A program made the position numbers and the translations under genes. The notes below the pieces were generated by a model. It saw only the letters and a program-made list of their open reading frames with translations, ran no database searches and was not told the origin of the DNA. This document shows positions 1 through 9,478 of a stretch of DNA of 64,000 bases, piece after piece (positions within the stretch are counted from its first letter, which is position 1; each line of letters opens with the position of its first letter). The stretch lies in the NCBI GenBank assembly GCA_036426205.1, contig WSYH01000661.1, forward strand, positions 113,985 to 177,984, read 5' to 3'. The stretch is from Ascaphus truei (taxonomy: Eukaryota > Chordata > Amphibia > Anura > Ascaphidae).

Positions 1-315
1 GACTCTGTAATGCAGTCTGATCCCAAACTACAGAGCACCTTGTAGCTCAGGAAGATGCTGTGTCCCTGACTGCTACTATCAGTAAATGGTAAAGTCCCTA
101 TCTAGGGCTGTTCCCTGCAGTACCACAAGCTGGTTGTGACTCAGGGCCTACGCTGAGGCCTAGGGGAATATTCTGGCCTATGCAGTGGGTCACTGACCAC
201 CTGCACTATGCACCTCCTCTCCCCTTGCCTCCCAACACCAACTGTCACCAACTGCCTGTTTTCTCCAGCGCGCGGAATGTTTCAGAATCAGAGAGCAGAG
301 AGTTCTGACAACCCC

Positions 316-598
316 ATTGGCTGCTGTGACCACCTGCTATCCCAACTCCCTGAGGCTCATGGGACTTGTAGTCCCACACAGAGGCTTCCCTGGTAAAGGC
401 CGCTGCTAGGGATGCTCCTATCTAAAATGGCCGCCTCTCCTGTTTCACTGCACATGCGCAACTCTATCTGTAGGGGCCGCCGCAACGATCGCGCTACTGC
501 GCATGCGCGAATCTCGCATAACATGGCGGCGCCCTGAGCCAATACTTCCGGGAGTCTCTGGCGCCGCGGCCACCCCGGCAGCTCCCACTAGCACTAGG
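316..598 (+). promoter_or_regulatory. CpG-rich housekeeping-type promoter and candidate first exon
   Basis: The sequence shows a cluster of motifs typical of TATA-less vertebrate promoters: an inverted CCAAT box (ATTGGCTG, 316-323); a ZNF143/THAP11-like site on the minus strand (354-375, core ACTACAAGTCCC); a YY1-type AAAATGGCCGCC (424-435); a perfect NRF1 palindrome TGCGCATGCGCG (498-509); a second YY1-type AACATGGCGGC (520-530); and an ETS site ACTTCCGGG (544-552). A strong splice donor AGG|GTAAGA follows at 598/599. The YY1 sites and the donor both suggest transcription to the right, with a short non-coding or barely coding first exon ending near 598. No downstream exon is identifiable, so the gene is not named. 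A bidirectional promoter, or a promoter captured by a repeat, is possible. Confidence 0.5.
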
Positions 599-923
599 GT
601 AAGATGGGGTGGTACCTGAGGACCTGGCTACATTTGGTAAATAAACAACTTTACAAATATATTGTTTTGGAAAAAAGTGTATTATTTACAGCTACTGCAT
701 TTCAATACGTAATTATTTAGGATAATTCATTCAAAGATACTTAATTATTAAGAAAAATATGTTGGTAAAAATAAGCTGTAGCAATCTAAAACTTCAAAGG
801 GTTATATATAAATCAATACAAATTAAAGTTTTGCCATTAAAATGATGCAAAATTAATATCAAGTTGTAATTCTAGGGATCTGTATACTATAAGATGTTCC
901 TTTGCATCACGTCAGTACCAGTG
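599..923. other. AT-rich stretch, no gene seen
   Basis: This would be the start of intron 1 if the upstream promoter and donor are real. It is AT-rich, with no ORF or recognisable repeat, and runs up to the Gypsy LTR. Confidence 0.5.
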
Positions 924-1537
924 TGTAAGGAATCAGGGAACATGTCCCCTGCAGCGTGTTCCCTCCTTACCTGCTGCATCTCAGTCCCCCGTTCTGTTTA
1001 CAGAGAGCGCATGCACACGCAGCTCTTCTACCCGTACCACAGAGATTGGCTCCGCCCTCCTGTCGTGTTGCGCTTCCTCTCAATCCCAGTCATGCATCTC
1101 TCCTATTTAAATCCTGCACTTTCACTTCCTCCTTGCTGAGCATAACCTGTGTAGCCTTGTGTTCCTGTGTTATGTTTGCCTTGCCTTGTGCCTTGCTGCG
1201 TTCTCTCCAAATGCTTTCACGTGTATCGACCTGGCTTGACTATTGGACCCTCTCTGGATAACGACCCCGGCTTGCCTCTGACTACCCGCATCTCTCCATC
1301 CCTGGCCATGGCTTTTGAACACGCTACTACTCTCCCGGCTCCAACCCCATATCATGGCACAATGGACACGACCATTCTACTGGCTCTGCCCCCAGACCCC
1401 GGCAAGTATCTGGACTAACCAAATCTCTCCAACCCAGACCCAGCTACGCTGACTGTCCACCCTCCAAGCGTGCCTCCGCTGCTGTTGGTGCACAGTACCA
1501 TGGTCCCACCTTGTTCGTGGTGAGCGCAAGCATTACA
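924..1537 (+). mobile_element. Ty3/Gypsy-type LTR
   Basis: The block begins TGTAAGGAATC and ends GCATTACA, so the termini are a TGTAA/TTACA inverted pair as expected of an LTR. It contains a TATA-like TATTTAAATC near 1106 and the C-rich 3' part (repeated CTGAC/CCCGGC words) also seen in the LTR-like block at 45.3-46.1 kb. A gag-like reading frame begins a few bases after the end, so the usual primer-binding/leader interval is very short or deleted. Length (614 bp) is normal for a Gypsy LTR. Boundaries rest on the terminal words only; the second LTR was not found. Confidence 0.6.
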
Positions 1538-1876
1538 GTATGCTCAGCTCAATGAATGCAAATCCCCCTGAGGTGGGTCAGGCCCTCGCTTTCATTGGGG
1601 AACGCTTTCAATATTTGGTGTATCAGATTACTTCTTTGACTCAACGCTTTGCAACCTTGTCTTCGCGACAATTCCAGTCCAGAATTATTAGCCCAGCAAC
1701 CTTGTCCTCCCCTACCTCAGAGGTATCTTTCCCTCTTGAACCGTGTCTTCATACCCCCAAATGTTATGCGGGGGATCCCCATGGCTGTAGAGGATTCCTC
1801 AATCAATGTGATATACAATTTGAGTTAACACCTTCACGTTTCTCTTCTGATAGATCCAAGGAGGCATACATTATCG

Positions 1877-2435
1877 AGAAAAATAGTTAGTGATTAATGC
1901 ACTCCAGTGCTGGATCCATAAACATCATGTAATGCAAATGAGTTCACAGACTGGGGCTAGTGAGATTGATGAATATATAATCCTCTGTGGGTACAAAAGA
2001 TCCCTGAAGATAAGGCTATGAGTAAAGTCCCTATATGTTCCTCATGGGGATGGTCCCTTGAATCAAAATGTGGTTGAAATAAAGTCAAATAAAAAATACT
2101 CACATATTGCCCCAATCTGAGTGTCCTGAGCGGCGTGCTGCCGAGTAGAAATGCTGGTAAACATTGAGAAGAGAGGAAGACTGGCGCACAGCCAAAAGAG
2201 TGGGTCACCAATGCGTGATTAAAGAATAATCCTTTATTAATCCATAAATCACGAGGTAGGTACCCTCATACGCGTTTCGTGTACGGTAGTACACTTTATT
2301 TAGTACATGAAACGCGTAGGAGGGTACCTACCTCCGCTTGCTTTTATGGATTAATAAAGGATTATACTTCAACCACGCTTTGGTGACCCACTCTTTTGGC
2401 TGTGCGCCAGTCCGCCTCTCTTCTCAATGTTTACT
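1877..2435. mobile_element. 559-bp fold-back insertion with 14-bp target duplication
   Basis: GGCATACATTATCG occurs at 1863-1876 and again at 2436-2449, exactly bracketing this block, and gag continues across the join. The block ends in a long inverted repeat: arms at about 2158-2272 and 2300-2433 pair nearly perfectly, sharing AAACATTGAGAAGAGAGG and ACAGCCAAAAGAGTGGGTCA with their complements. GAAACGCGTA words face outward near the fold. The arrangement resembles the PLE-type fold-back termini elsewhere in the window. No coding capacity; probably mobilised in trans. Confidence 0.75.
2264..2318. other. Paired hammerhead-like remnants at the fold of the inverted repeat
   Basis: On the minus strand a perfect stem II (GTGTAC, loop, GTACAC) is followed by GAAACGCGTA and then a stem-I-like strand; the plus strand carries a mirrored GAAACGCGTAGG. 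The position matches the clearer motifs at 4.56 kb and 19.26 kb, but the CUGANGA core is degenerate (CTAAATAAAG), so activity is unlikely. Confidence 0.35.
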
Positions 2436-3270
2436 GGCATACATTATCGCCCTGCTGACTGGTGACTCCTTTGCGTGGGCATCTCCCATCTTGTAGCAAA
2501 GACCAGAGCTCACGCACGATTTTGCATGCTTCAAAAAGGAATTTAGACAGGTCTTTAACACCCCAGGCCGTAAGGTTACTGCAGCATCCTTCCTGTTTCA
2601 TATTTCACAGGATCACAGATCAATCACAAGATATGCCCTCGAGTTCCGGACCATTGCCGCAGAAACAGGCTGGAATGATGAGGCCCTATCAGCAGCCTTC
2701 TGACAGTGTCTGTCTGAACCACAAAGAATGAATTGGCTGCTCAGTAACGACCTACTGACTTGGAAGAACTTATTGCCGTATGTATTAGAGTTGATCAGCG
2801 CCTTCAGGAGAGGAGGGCTGAATATCATCGTCCACGATTTTGAACAACTAATGTTTCCATTCACAGCCTTTCTCCTATCGTTTCCCCAGCTCTTGATATC
2901 CCAGAACCTATGCAGTTAGAAAGTTACCAAATCTCTTCTTCTGAAAAACAATGCTGGAGGAATAGAGGTCTCTGTCTCTACTATGGTTTGCCTGGTCATC
3001 TGGTACTTCACTGCTCCACAAAGCCGAGAAACGCCAACCCCGAATGAGGTATGAGGGGATCTCATTGGGGGCCATTTCTGCTTCCCCTTCTATTAAAGAA
3101 AACCTGATGACTCAGATTATGCTTCCAGTATTCCTTGAGGGTTCTGGCTTCCTTACCCCCGTCTCTGCTTTCATTGATTCCGGGTCTGGAGGAAATTTTG
3201 TGGACCAAGATTTCGCCATAAAGAACAAAATTCCTCTGGTGGAAAAATCTGTGCCCATCGGGTTGGAGGC

Positions 3271-3720
3271 CATTTATGAACGTTGTAAGAGACGTGTGCA
3301 GAGGTACACAATAGAGACAGGTTTTAAGGTGAAATTAAATAAGGCTTTTATTGCGCCTGCTTCTTTAACACAAGATAATCATCAACAAATGCAAATAAGG
3401 GGTCAAAAAAAGCTTTGGTCCCACTTGGGAGTATTTCTAATTAAACATATGCAGTACACAACTCCCTTTAGATTAGCATGTTTCCCTGCCCCAAATTTCT
3501 ATTTTGATATGTGCAGATATACAACAGTCTTAGAAAGTAAAGTCTTATCTGTCTCTCTGGTAGCTGTAGGGAGGAGTCCTTCTCTGCTCTCCTGGTGTAG
3601 CCTTTTTGTCCTAAGGCACATTCAGCTTTCAGGTTTTAGAAGTGTTCTTCCCCTTGTTGTCTTGTTGTCAGTATACAGCTGCTCAAGACCTCTCTATCCC
3701 TTCCTGTTTCAGCCCCTGTT
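3271..3720. other. No gene; possible LTR-like sequence
   Basis: The long plus-strand reading frame entering from the protease remnant continues here, but its residues past about 75 resemble nothing and are read-through. The T- and CTCT-rich composition would fit an LTR of the minus-strand gag-like element next door, but no matching second LTR was found. Confidence 0.25.
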
Positions 3721-4533
3721 TCAGGAGTCTCCCCTTCCTGTCTCAGGAGGATCCTTTTCTCTAACAAACCTCCCATCAGCCAGGTGCTGGTCAATTAACC
3801 AGCACACTGCTGGATTAGAGGCACATTTTCTGAATAGGGATAGTCCCCTGTTACTTACCTCCCCTGTTTGTGGGAAGCTCGGGCTTGCCACGGCCAAAGC
3901 CCACCCTTCCACTCTTATTCGAGATATCTCAGTAACTTGAATGAGAGTGGATGGAGGAGAACCCTCAGTCCCGCTGGGATTGGAGTCCTTCCTCCAGTTT
4001 AGTAGTGTTTCCTCCAGAAGGTGCTTGAGATCAACAGTCTTCAGCCACTCAAGGAGAATTTTTTCCAAGTCCAGTCTTTCTACTGACCACGTGGTCATGA
4101 GCATACCCCTGTGTCGGGCGCTCCTCTTTTTGTAGACAGACTGTGTGGCGACAATCGCAGAGCGTTTATGCAAATCACTTTCTCTCGCCATCTTTCCCAT
4201 GTACTCCACGTTAGTACCAAATGTCCATTTCATGGTATCACAACAGCGTCCAAGAACAGCCACCTGAGCCCTCAGTTCTTGAAGCTGTCTTCATGCACTT
4301 TTCCCATTCAATGTAGTCGCCAGTTCAGCTTCTTTGGGATTGAGTTGCGATTCCAGCTCCATTTCCAGAGAATGTCCTATCTTTTCAGCTTCCTCAGCTA
4401 AGGATTCTTCTGGCTTTGATTCTGCACTCCTACCTCTGTTTGTTGCCTGTTGGGCGGTTGAAGGTTTGGCTAGTGCTTTCTTAGGTGGCTCAAACTTCGT
4501 AATCTTGTTTTTATATATGTGTTTTTTATGCAA

Positions 4534-4691
4534 GCGGTATATATGTGTTTTTTATGCCAGCGGATCACTCTTTGACAAAGGCCTAATAGGCTGAAACGCG
4601 TCAGAGGATCCGCTTGCACCTTGTGCAATAAAGTTTTTCTGTAGTTTCACCATCAGCCTTCAGCTAGTCCTTTATTTCGGCGGTGCAGCGC
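4534..4691 (+). mobile_element. Short PLE-terminal-like insertion carrying a hammerhead motif
   Basis: This block interrupts the minus-strand coiled-coil ORF. It starts inside a near-perfect tandem pair of about 26 bp (TATATATGTGTTTTTTATGC at 4512-4531 and 4538-4557) and contains a hammerhead-like fold followed by TGCAATAAAGTTTTTCTG, a polyadenylation-like AATAAA context. It resembles the terminal part of a Penelope-like repeat rather than a whole element. Confidence 0.5.
4559..4614 (+). ncRNA. Hammerhead-ribozyme-like motif (type I, U3/A8 class)
   Basis: Stem I pairs AGCGGATC (4559-4566) with GATCCGCT (4607-4614), then CTCT (4568-4571) with AGAG (4603-4606), leaving one bulged A. The core reads TTGACAA (4572-4578), an extra A, stem II GGCC/GGCT with loop TAATA, then GAAA (4593-4596), a two-pair stem III ACGCGT and the expected cleavage position after C4602 (GTC). 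This is the hammerhead layout with the very short stem III known from Penelope-like elements. Core position 3 is U instead of C and position 8 is A instead of G. Self-cleavage is not proven. Confidence 0.6.
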
Positions 4692-5306
4692 TTATACCCC
4701 ATTCGGGAGGATTCTACACTTGTTTTGAAGGTGAGTGGTGTCCCCAGCTCTCACTGTACCCTTGTCCTCATGGGCATTAGTTACTGTGGGATACCGATGC
4801 TTGGGCAGAGCCAATACCTTTTCCCGTATTGGAGGCATCTGTAAGTTACTGGTCTGCAGAGTCTCACTCTGTTTCTTGAGTGTTTCCTGCCATTCTCCTT
4901 TCAGGGTCTTTATTTCTTCCCTGTTCTTTCTCTGAGCTTGCATACACCTATCATTCATTATTTTGTGGAGCACTGTGAACTTCTTCACTTGGGCCGCAGA
5001 TACTCGTCTCAGTTTCTGGACCTTTTTGCGCTCCCTCTTGTACTGAGTCACCTGGCCTCTAAGCTTACCCTCTAGTGATGCTTTGGTGATGGTCAGGGTA
5101 GCCTTCAGTTTATCATGTTGCTTTGCGAGGACACACTGGGTAATCAGACATTCCTGCAGCACTTGTATTTCCTTAGCAGCCTGCAGATTTTCTTCCTGCA
5201 GGGTTCGCTGCTTCTCCTCGGCATTCTGGAGGTGTGTATGCAGACCTTGCAGTTGGTTCTGATCTCTTGCCCGGAGCTGTCCTTCCCAAATCAAGATCTT
5301 ACCCAT

Positions 5307-5694
5307 GATCTATTCCTGAGACCAAGGTACAATGGTCCACTGTGGTATTTTTTTAAACACCTGCAAGTCGACACATTACTGAAGCGCATGCGCATTACAA
5401 TTCATGAATATCTGCCACTTGGCGGATACGCAAAGAATTGCAACCAATTAAATCCGAACCATTATCAATAAACACATCAATAAACACATCAACCATGGGT
5501 GACGCTGGCATGAATGCAACATGAATGCGGCATGAACGCAGTGGAGTGCGTGGCATTCGGAAAAAATCCCCGAAAAAAATCGGAGATGTTGGAGTATAAA
5601 AGGGGCCGCGGCTGTAACGTCATCACCCAAAAATATAGTTAAGCTGTCAGTCTAAACAATAACATTGCAATAGCAACAGAGTATGCGATCATGG
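5307..5694. other. No gene; TATA-box-containing repeat edge
   Basis: No coding region. A good TATA box with GC-rich surround, TATAAAAGGGGCCGCGG, lies at 5595-5611 followed by AACGTCATC, a CRE-like half-site, so this could be the promoter part of a degraded element. The ending AAAGGGGCCGCGGCTGTAAC is echoed near 34.03 kb, suggesting a shared MITE-like family. Confidence 0.35.
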
Positions 5695-5783
5695 ATAGTG
5701 TGTCTGAGTGAAACTTTTGTAAAACAGACACAGCATGAAAGCAGCTCTGGCAGTAGATATATATATATATATATATATACACA
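5695..5783. repeat. Left member of a direct repeat flanking PLE copy 1
   Basis: About 60 bp beginning ATAGTGTGTCTGAGTGAAAC, ending in GCAGCTCTGGCAGTA and a TA run, recur with a few mismatches at 9479-9551. The two copies bracket PLE copy 1 exactly, so they are best read as an unusually long target-site duplication, or alternatively as remnants of a terminal repeat. Confidence 0.6.
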
Positions 5784-5937
5784 TGAAGGTCAGTCAGCAC
5801 ACTGCAGTAGAAAAGGTTATAATAGCAGATGCTAGTCCCATAGAAAATAAGTATGATACGAACCAATCCAAAGACCAGTAAAGAGACAGCACACCGCACG
5901 GGGTTAATCCAAAAATCTATATTCACAACATGAAATA

Positions 5938-5988
5938 CACGTAAGCCAACGTTTCGGTCCCACAGAGAGACCTTCCTCAGGGCCGTGC
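5938..5988 (-). ncRNA. Hammerhead-ribozyme-like motif in PLE copy 1 terminal repeat (C3/G8 class)
   Basis: Reading the minus strand: stem I strand GCACGGCC, core CTGAGGA (all invariant positions present), an extra A, stem II GGTCTC/GGGACC, GAAA, minimal stem III ACGT, then U and stem I return strand GGC...CGTG. CC/GG and CACG/CGTG pair around an internal loop. The layout matches the motif at 14,291-14,343 in PLE copy 2. The near absence of a stem III loop (GAAACGTT) makes cleavage uncertain. Confidence 0.55.
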
Positions 5989-6635
5989 AACCCACAAGTG
6001 CAAGTGACCACACATATATACCCTCACCCATAGTGCAATGCAAACAAAGGGAACCAATCACCAACATGCAATCAGACAGAATATGCAACATAGCTGTGCT
6101 CCGTGCCCCCTCCCCTATTACCTGATTATCCAAATGACTCATCATGACATGAGAGTAGGCACTTAAACTATTAGGAGAAAGACACCCTTTAGACACTGGT
6201 CCCAGGGTCTACTGCCCTTGCGGGGGAAGGTCGCGCACCGCGCATCTGCAGTGGGCCAAAACATATTGACTGCCGGAGCGCCAGCAAGGAGAGTACGCCG
6301 CGCATCACAGCTGTGAGCAGACGCCTCATTGACTCTCCCTGGCCACCAGGGACGCCGGCAGCGCAAAACGCACATGCGCAGTCTGAAAAACCGCCTCGGT
6401 GCACAGTTACCCACACACTGACAGTAATAATGGGCTAAACAGAATAGTAATAAACAGAGCGTTAAGGTGAACCACAGGGGGACAGGTAGAGGTATAGAGC
6501 ACAAGGAGCGCATAGCATCACCATAGTATATAAGGACAAAGGAAGTGCAAAAGTGCAGAGGGAGTGATGCAACAGAGTATGAGTGACAAACATAAAAAAG
6601 GCATAATGCAAAATCAAGTGAAAGCAGGGAGACTG
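5989..6635 (-). other. 3' untranslated region of PLE copy 1
   Basis: This lies between the ORF2 stop and the terminal hammerhead motif. It holds only short ORFs with no family resemblance, and I see nothing else in it. Confidence 0.5.
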
Positions 6636-8906
6636 CTACAAAAAGCAGCTAAGTGAAAGTTCCTCATTTAGGCCACCAGGTGTCATAGTTCTTAGTTCAT
6701 AAATAAGCCTTGCTTCCTGTTTAAGCAAAGTCCTGCCCCTGTCACCCCCACGGGGGGGGACTGGGACCTGCAGAATAGGCATACAACGAAGTGTGGCCAG
6801 TGTATGCCTTTTTTCCTTGAAATGTCTAGCCACAGGTAGACACTTCAGGTCTACATCAGAGTCATCACTCAGTAGGGCTTTTCTGATGTTTGAACGGTGC
6901 ATGGCCATGCGTTCTTTCAGCATCCTTACAGTCTTCCCGATGTACAGCAATCCACAAGGACACTTAATAAGGTACACCACGAATTTAGACTCACAGTTCA
7001 GTGGTTGTTTGATTTTAATCGGTGCGCCACTATGCGGGTGATTGTAGCTAGGGCCCAGCTGCATATAGTTGCAGTTGGTACAGCCATGACAGCGGTACGA
7101 ACCAGGTTTTTTGGCTAACCAAGTGGTGGGTGTGGCATATTTGTCTATTGGGTCAGATCCAGTGACCATGTCACCAATGTTTGGTCCCCGACGAAAGCAG
7201 AATAGAGGTGGCTCTCTAGCAAATGCACCAATCCTCTCGTCATTCTCCAGGATGCGCCAATTGCCCCGAATGCAGCGCTTAATGCTGTTGGTAGCAGTAC
7301 TGAATGTACTGACTATATTGAGCCTGTTGCTCACCGGTCTGCCTGTCGAAGGTGTCAATAGTTCACCCCTATCAACCTGTCCAACCTTTTGCAAGGCAAA
7401 ATTGATGTCCTTGGCCGAATAGCCCCTCTCCCGGAAGCGTGCGGCCATTTGGGCCAAGGCCCGTTGGGATTCTTCTGGATCAGTGGTGATTCTTTTCACT
7501 CGGAGAAGCTGGGAGTATGGGAGACCCCGCTTGAGTGGTACAGGATGGTGGCTGGCTGCACAAAGAAGGGAGTTCTTGTCTGTACTCTTCCGGTATATTC
7601 TAGTAGCCAGCGTGCCTCCAATTTTGTACACTATGGTGTCTAAAAAAGCGATTTCCTGGTAGCTGTGGTTGAGGGTAAAACGGATTGTGGAGGGGATTTT
7701 GTTTAAATCAGAAACAAATGTCAGCAGCTCCTCTTCACTGCCCGTCCACAGAATGAAGATGTCGTCAATATAGCGAAGGTATTTGACGATATGCCGTCCA
7801 TGCGTGGTGTCAGTTAATATGTGCAACCGTTCATACAAATCCATAAACAGATTAGCGTACGACGGTGCCATATTTGAGCCCATGGCAGTGCCCGTAAGTT
7901 GCAAGTAGTAGTGTTTCTCAAATTTAAAGAAGTTCTTATGGAGGATGACCTCAATGAGCAACATGAGAAAGTCAACTGGTGGACCCTGTTCGACTCCCTG
8001 TTCTTCCAATTTTGTGCGTACTGCTTCTAGGCCCCCTGCATGGGGAATGTTGGTGTACAGGCTGGACACATCTAGCGTAGCAAGAATACATTCTGCTGTG
8101 TTAACGGAAAGATGGCTGAGCTGCTCAATAAAGTCCGTGGTGTCCTTGATGTATGAACCCATTCCAGCCACCAGTGGCTGTAGATAGAAGTCCACAAATT
8201 GCGAGAGGGGGTGGCACAGCGACCCACGGGCCGAGATGATGGGTCTGCCCGGTGGTGCGACTATAGATTTGTGTACTTTGGGTAGTGTGTATAATACTGG
8301 CATCACAGGGTGGTCCTGAGTCAGGAATTTACTGGTTTCTTCTGTGATCCAGGCATTATTCAAGCCCAATCGGATGATGCCATCAATCTCCTTCTTGTAG
8401 GCTATCGTCGGATCCCCCGGGAGGCGTCTATAATGATGTACAACTGCAAGCTGTTGCTCAATCTCCTGCTTATAGTATTGATAATTTAAAACCACAATCC
8501 CTCCACCCTTGTCTGCTGCTCTCACTATAATCCCCTTGTTCTCCCGTAGCATTTTCAGGGCAGCTCTCTCCTCTCTCGATGTATTAAAAAAGCTGGTCTT
8601 ATGATTCTTCAGAATTTTCCGTGTGTCTTTCGTCACCAAGTTCATAAATGCAGCTATGTTGGGGTTCAGTGAGTGCGGGTCAAAGGTGCTCCTGGTCTTA
8701 AATGGATTTGGGGTAATGTCTCCAGAAGAGTTAATATCAATATTCTTAGAGAAGAAATCCTTTAACTTCAATTGTCTGTGCAGTCTGTACATATCAACCT
8801 CCCAGTCAAAGGAATCCTGCATATGGGTTGGCACAAATGATAAGCCTTTCTGTAAAATGCTAACCTCTGCCGGTGTCAGTGAGTGGTCCGATAGATTGTA
8901 GATCAC
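6636..8906 (-). CDS. Penelope-like reverse transcriptase / GIY-YIG endonuclease (ORF2)
   Basis: A 756-codon open frame without internal stops. In order: an N-terminal region with KGGGIVVLN (133-141) and YTLPKVHKS (206-214); RT motif A LDVSSLYTN (278-286) with catalytic Asp279; motif B AMGSNMAPSYAN (341-352); motif C YIDDIF (379-384) with the catalytic Asp pair; thumb region to about 470; a CCHH zinc-finger-like linker (C606, C609, H623, H625); then the GIY-YIG domain VVYLIKCPCGLLYIGKT (643-659), a following Arg, and a C-terminal Glu in KQEARLI (near 731). This is the full RT-EN order of endonuclease-bearing PLEs; the zinc finger favours a Penelope/Poseidon-like rather than Neptune-like group (inference). 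The first codon is GTG only because the frame opens by a -1 overlap with ORF1; it is not a true start. Confidence 0.9.
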   Translation of the reverse strand: MIYNLSDHSLTPAEVSILQKGLSFVPTHMQDSFDWEVDMYRLHRQLKLKDFFSKNIDINSSGDITPNPFKTRSTFDPHSLNPNIAAFMNLVTKDTRKILKNHKTSFFNTSREERAALKMLRENKGIIVRAADKGGGIVVLNYQYYKQEIEQQLAVVHHYRRLPGDPTIAYKKEIDGIIRLGLNNAWITEETSKFLTQDHPVMPVLYTLPKVHKSIVAPPGRPIISARGSLCHPLSQFVDFYLQPLVAGMGSYIKDTTDFIEQLSHLSVNTAECILATLDVSSLYTNIPHAGGLEAVRTKLEEQGVEQGPPVDFLMLLIEVILHKNFFKFEKHYYLQLTGTAMGSNMAPSYANLFMDLYERLHILTDTTHGRHIVKYLRYIDDIFILWTGSEEELLTFVSDLNKIPSTIRFTLNHSYQEIAFLDTIVYKIGGTLATRIYRKSTDKNSLLCAASHHPVPLKRGLPYSQLLRVKRITTDPEESQRALAQMAARFRERGYSAKDINFALQKVGQVDRGELLTPSTGRPVSNRLNIVSTFSTATNSIKRCIRGNWRILENDERIGAFAREPPLFCFRRGPNIGDMVTGSDPIDKYATPTTWLAKKPGSYRCHGCTNCNYMQLGPSYNHPHSGAPIKIKQPLNCESKFVVYLIKCPCGLLYIGKTVRMLKERMAMHRSNIRKALLSDDSDVDLKCLPVARHFKEKRHTLATLRCMPILQVPVPPRGGDRGRTLLKQEARLIYELRTMTPGGLNEELSLSCFL

Positions 8907-9475
8907 CGTCTCGCTTGCCTGGTGCCCCTTGTCACTTTTCCTTCGCGCACGGGATACCGCCGATCTCCGGCCACCTCTCCTGGTGGGTCTGTGCGCGTTG
9001 TGCCCTGCGGGAGAGTTCTCGCTCGACCGCCATCGCCCGGACCTAAAAAAGGCTCCATGGAGGTGTTGTCCGGGGCATCTGATGCATCAGTATCACTGGT
9101 CGTGTAGCCCATCCTGGCGGCATCACCCCGCCTAGACCGAGGCTGGTATCGTCGCTGTGGACCGCTTCTACCGCTCTTCGTCTCACCCAGCCCCAGGAGC
9201 CATCGGTAGACGTTGCGCTCCTTGTAGTCCGCAGTCACCTGCCGGAGCTTCTCCTTCTTAAACTTGATTAAATTTGCCCTATAGGCATCAATGGTATTCT
9301 GCATCTTATCCAGCCAGTTGGTATCCGTGTCCGCTGCCAGGGTGTCCACATGTTTGGTTTCTATTACTGCAATGTCCTTCTTCAATTTGGCAATTTCCTT
9401 GCTTGATTGGTCAATGACCAGAATCATTAGATCGAAAGAACATTTGTTTAAAATGGCTATCCAGCGTTTGCAGAA
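8903..9475 (-). CDS. PLE ORF1, 5'-truncated coiled-coil/basic protein
   Basis: About 190 residues alignable by eye to ORF1 of PLE copy 2 (17,462-18,316), starting at FCKRWIAILNKCSFDL. Shared blocks include a helical charged stretch (DQSSKEIAKLKKDIA), NLIKFKKEKLRQV, DYKERNVYRWLLGL and an acidic TSDTDASDAPDNT before a basic tail. The true N-terminus (about 90 residues in copy 2) is missing because the element is truncated at 9478; residues upstream of FCKRW come from the flanking repeat. It ends in TGA overlapping the ORF2 frame by four bases. A coiled coil with a basic tail suggests RNA binding or multimerisation; no family name is claimed. Confidence 0.7.
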   Translation of the reverse strand, partial: FCKRWIAILNKCSFDLMILVIDQSSKEIAKLKKDIAVIETKHVDTLAADTDTNWLDKMQNTIDAYRANLIKFKKEKLRQVTADYKERNVYRWLLGLGETKSGRSGPQRRYQPRSRRGDAARMGYTTSDTDASDAPDNTSMEPFLGPGDGGRARTLPQGTTRTDPPGEVAGDRRYPVREGKVTRGTRQARR

Positions 9476-9478
9476 ATC

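Larger units (their letters stand above)
1538..3270 (+). pseudogene. Ty3/Gypsy gag-protease remnant, split by an insertion
   Basis: Directly downstream of the LTR lies a decayed gag. The first part (1540-1862, residues beginning MLSSMNANPPEV) is cut by a fold-back insertion at 1877-2435. Gag resumes after 2449 with a capsid-like stretch (FRQVF, ITRYALEFRTIA near 2540-2670), then a stop and frame changes. A degenerate zinc knuckle near 2973-3014 reads CLYYGLPGHLVLHC: the second cysteine of CX2CX4HX4C has become Y. An aspartic-protease segment follows at about 3160-3215 (AFIDSGSGGNFVD, with DSG as catalytic triplet). The protease homology fades near 3270 and no RT follows. Gag would form the capsid and the protease would mature it; here frame breaks, the insertion and the missing pol make it a dead, truncated copy. 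Confidence 0.7.
3721..5306 (-). pseudogene. Coiled-coil gag-like retroelement ORF, split by insertion
   Basis: Three minus-strand ORFs read as one broken gene: 5306-4692 (204 aa, starting MGKILIWEGQLRARD), 4533-4291 and 4263-3721. The first is a long charged coiled coil rich in E, K, Q and L heptads (LHTHLQNAEEKQRTLQEEN, then KRERKKVQKLRR). The middle piece continues with EAEKIGHSLEMELESQL. The gap between the first two is filled by the hammerhead-bearing insertion at 4534-4691; stops and frame changes separate the rest. A long N-terminal coiled coil fits a structural (gag-like) retroelement protein. About 28 bp near 3797-3825 recur at 25.48-25.50 kb at the end of the Gmr1-like remnant, also on the minus strand, which hints at the same family. 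Family assignment is inference. Confidence 0.45.
5784..9478 (-). mobile_element. Penelope-like element copy 1 (5'-truncated)
   Basis: On the minus strand this element consists of a truncated ORF1 (9475-8903), an RT/GIY-YIG ORF2 (8906-6636) and a 3' region with a hammerhead-like motif (5938-5988). The 5' end is truncated inside ORF1 at 9478, where the direct repeat begins; the 3' end lies against a TA microsatellite. PLEs copy themselves by target-primed reverse transcription using the GIY-YIG nuclease. The intact ORF2 suggests comparatively recent insertion; the few mismatches between the flanking repeats suggest it is not brand new. Confidence 0.8.

Noticed and set aside
43..60. TAGCTCAG as a tRNA B-box-like start
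   Set aside because: No cloverleaf, A-box/B-box spacing or terminator can be built around it.
3044..3940. 298-codon plus-strand ORF as a full gene
   Set aside because: Only about the first 75 residues match a retroviral-type protease; the rest is read-through with no resemblance.
6163..6513. Minus-strand ORFs in the PLE copy 1 3' region
   Set aside because: No counterpart in PLE copy 2 and no domain; untranslated sequence.
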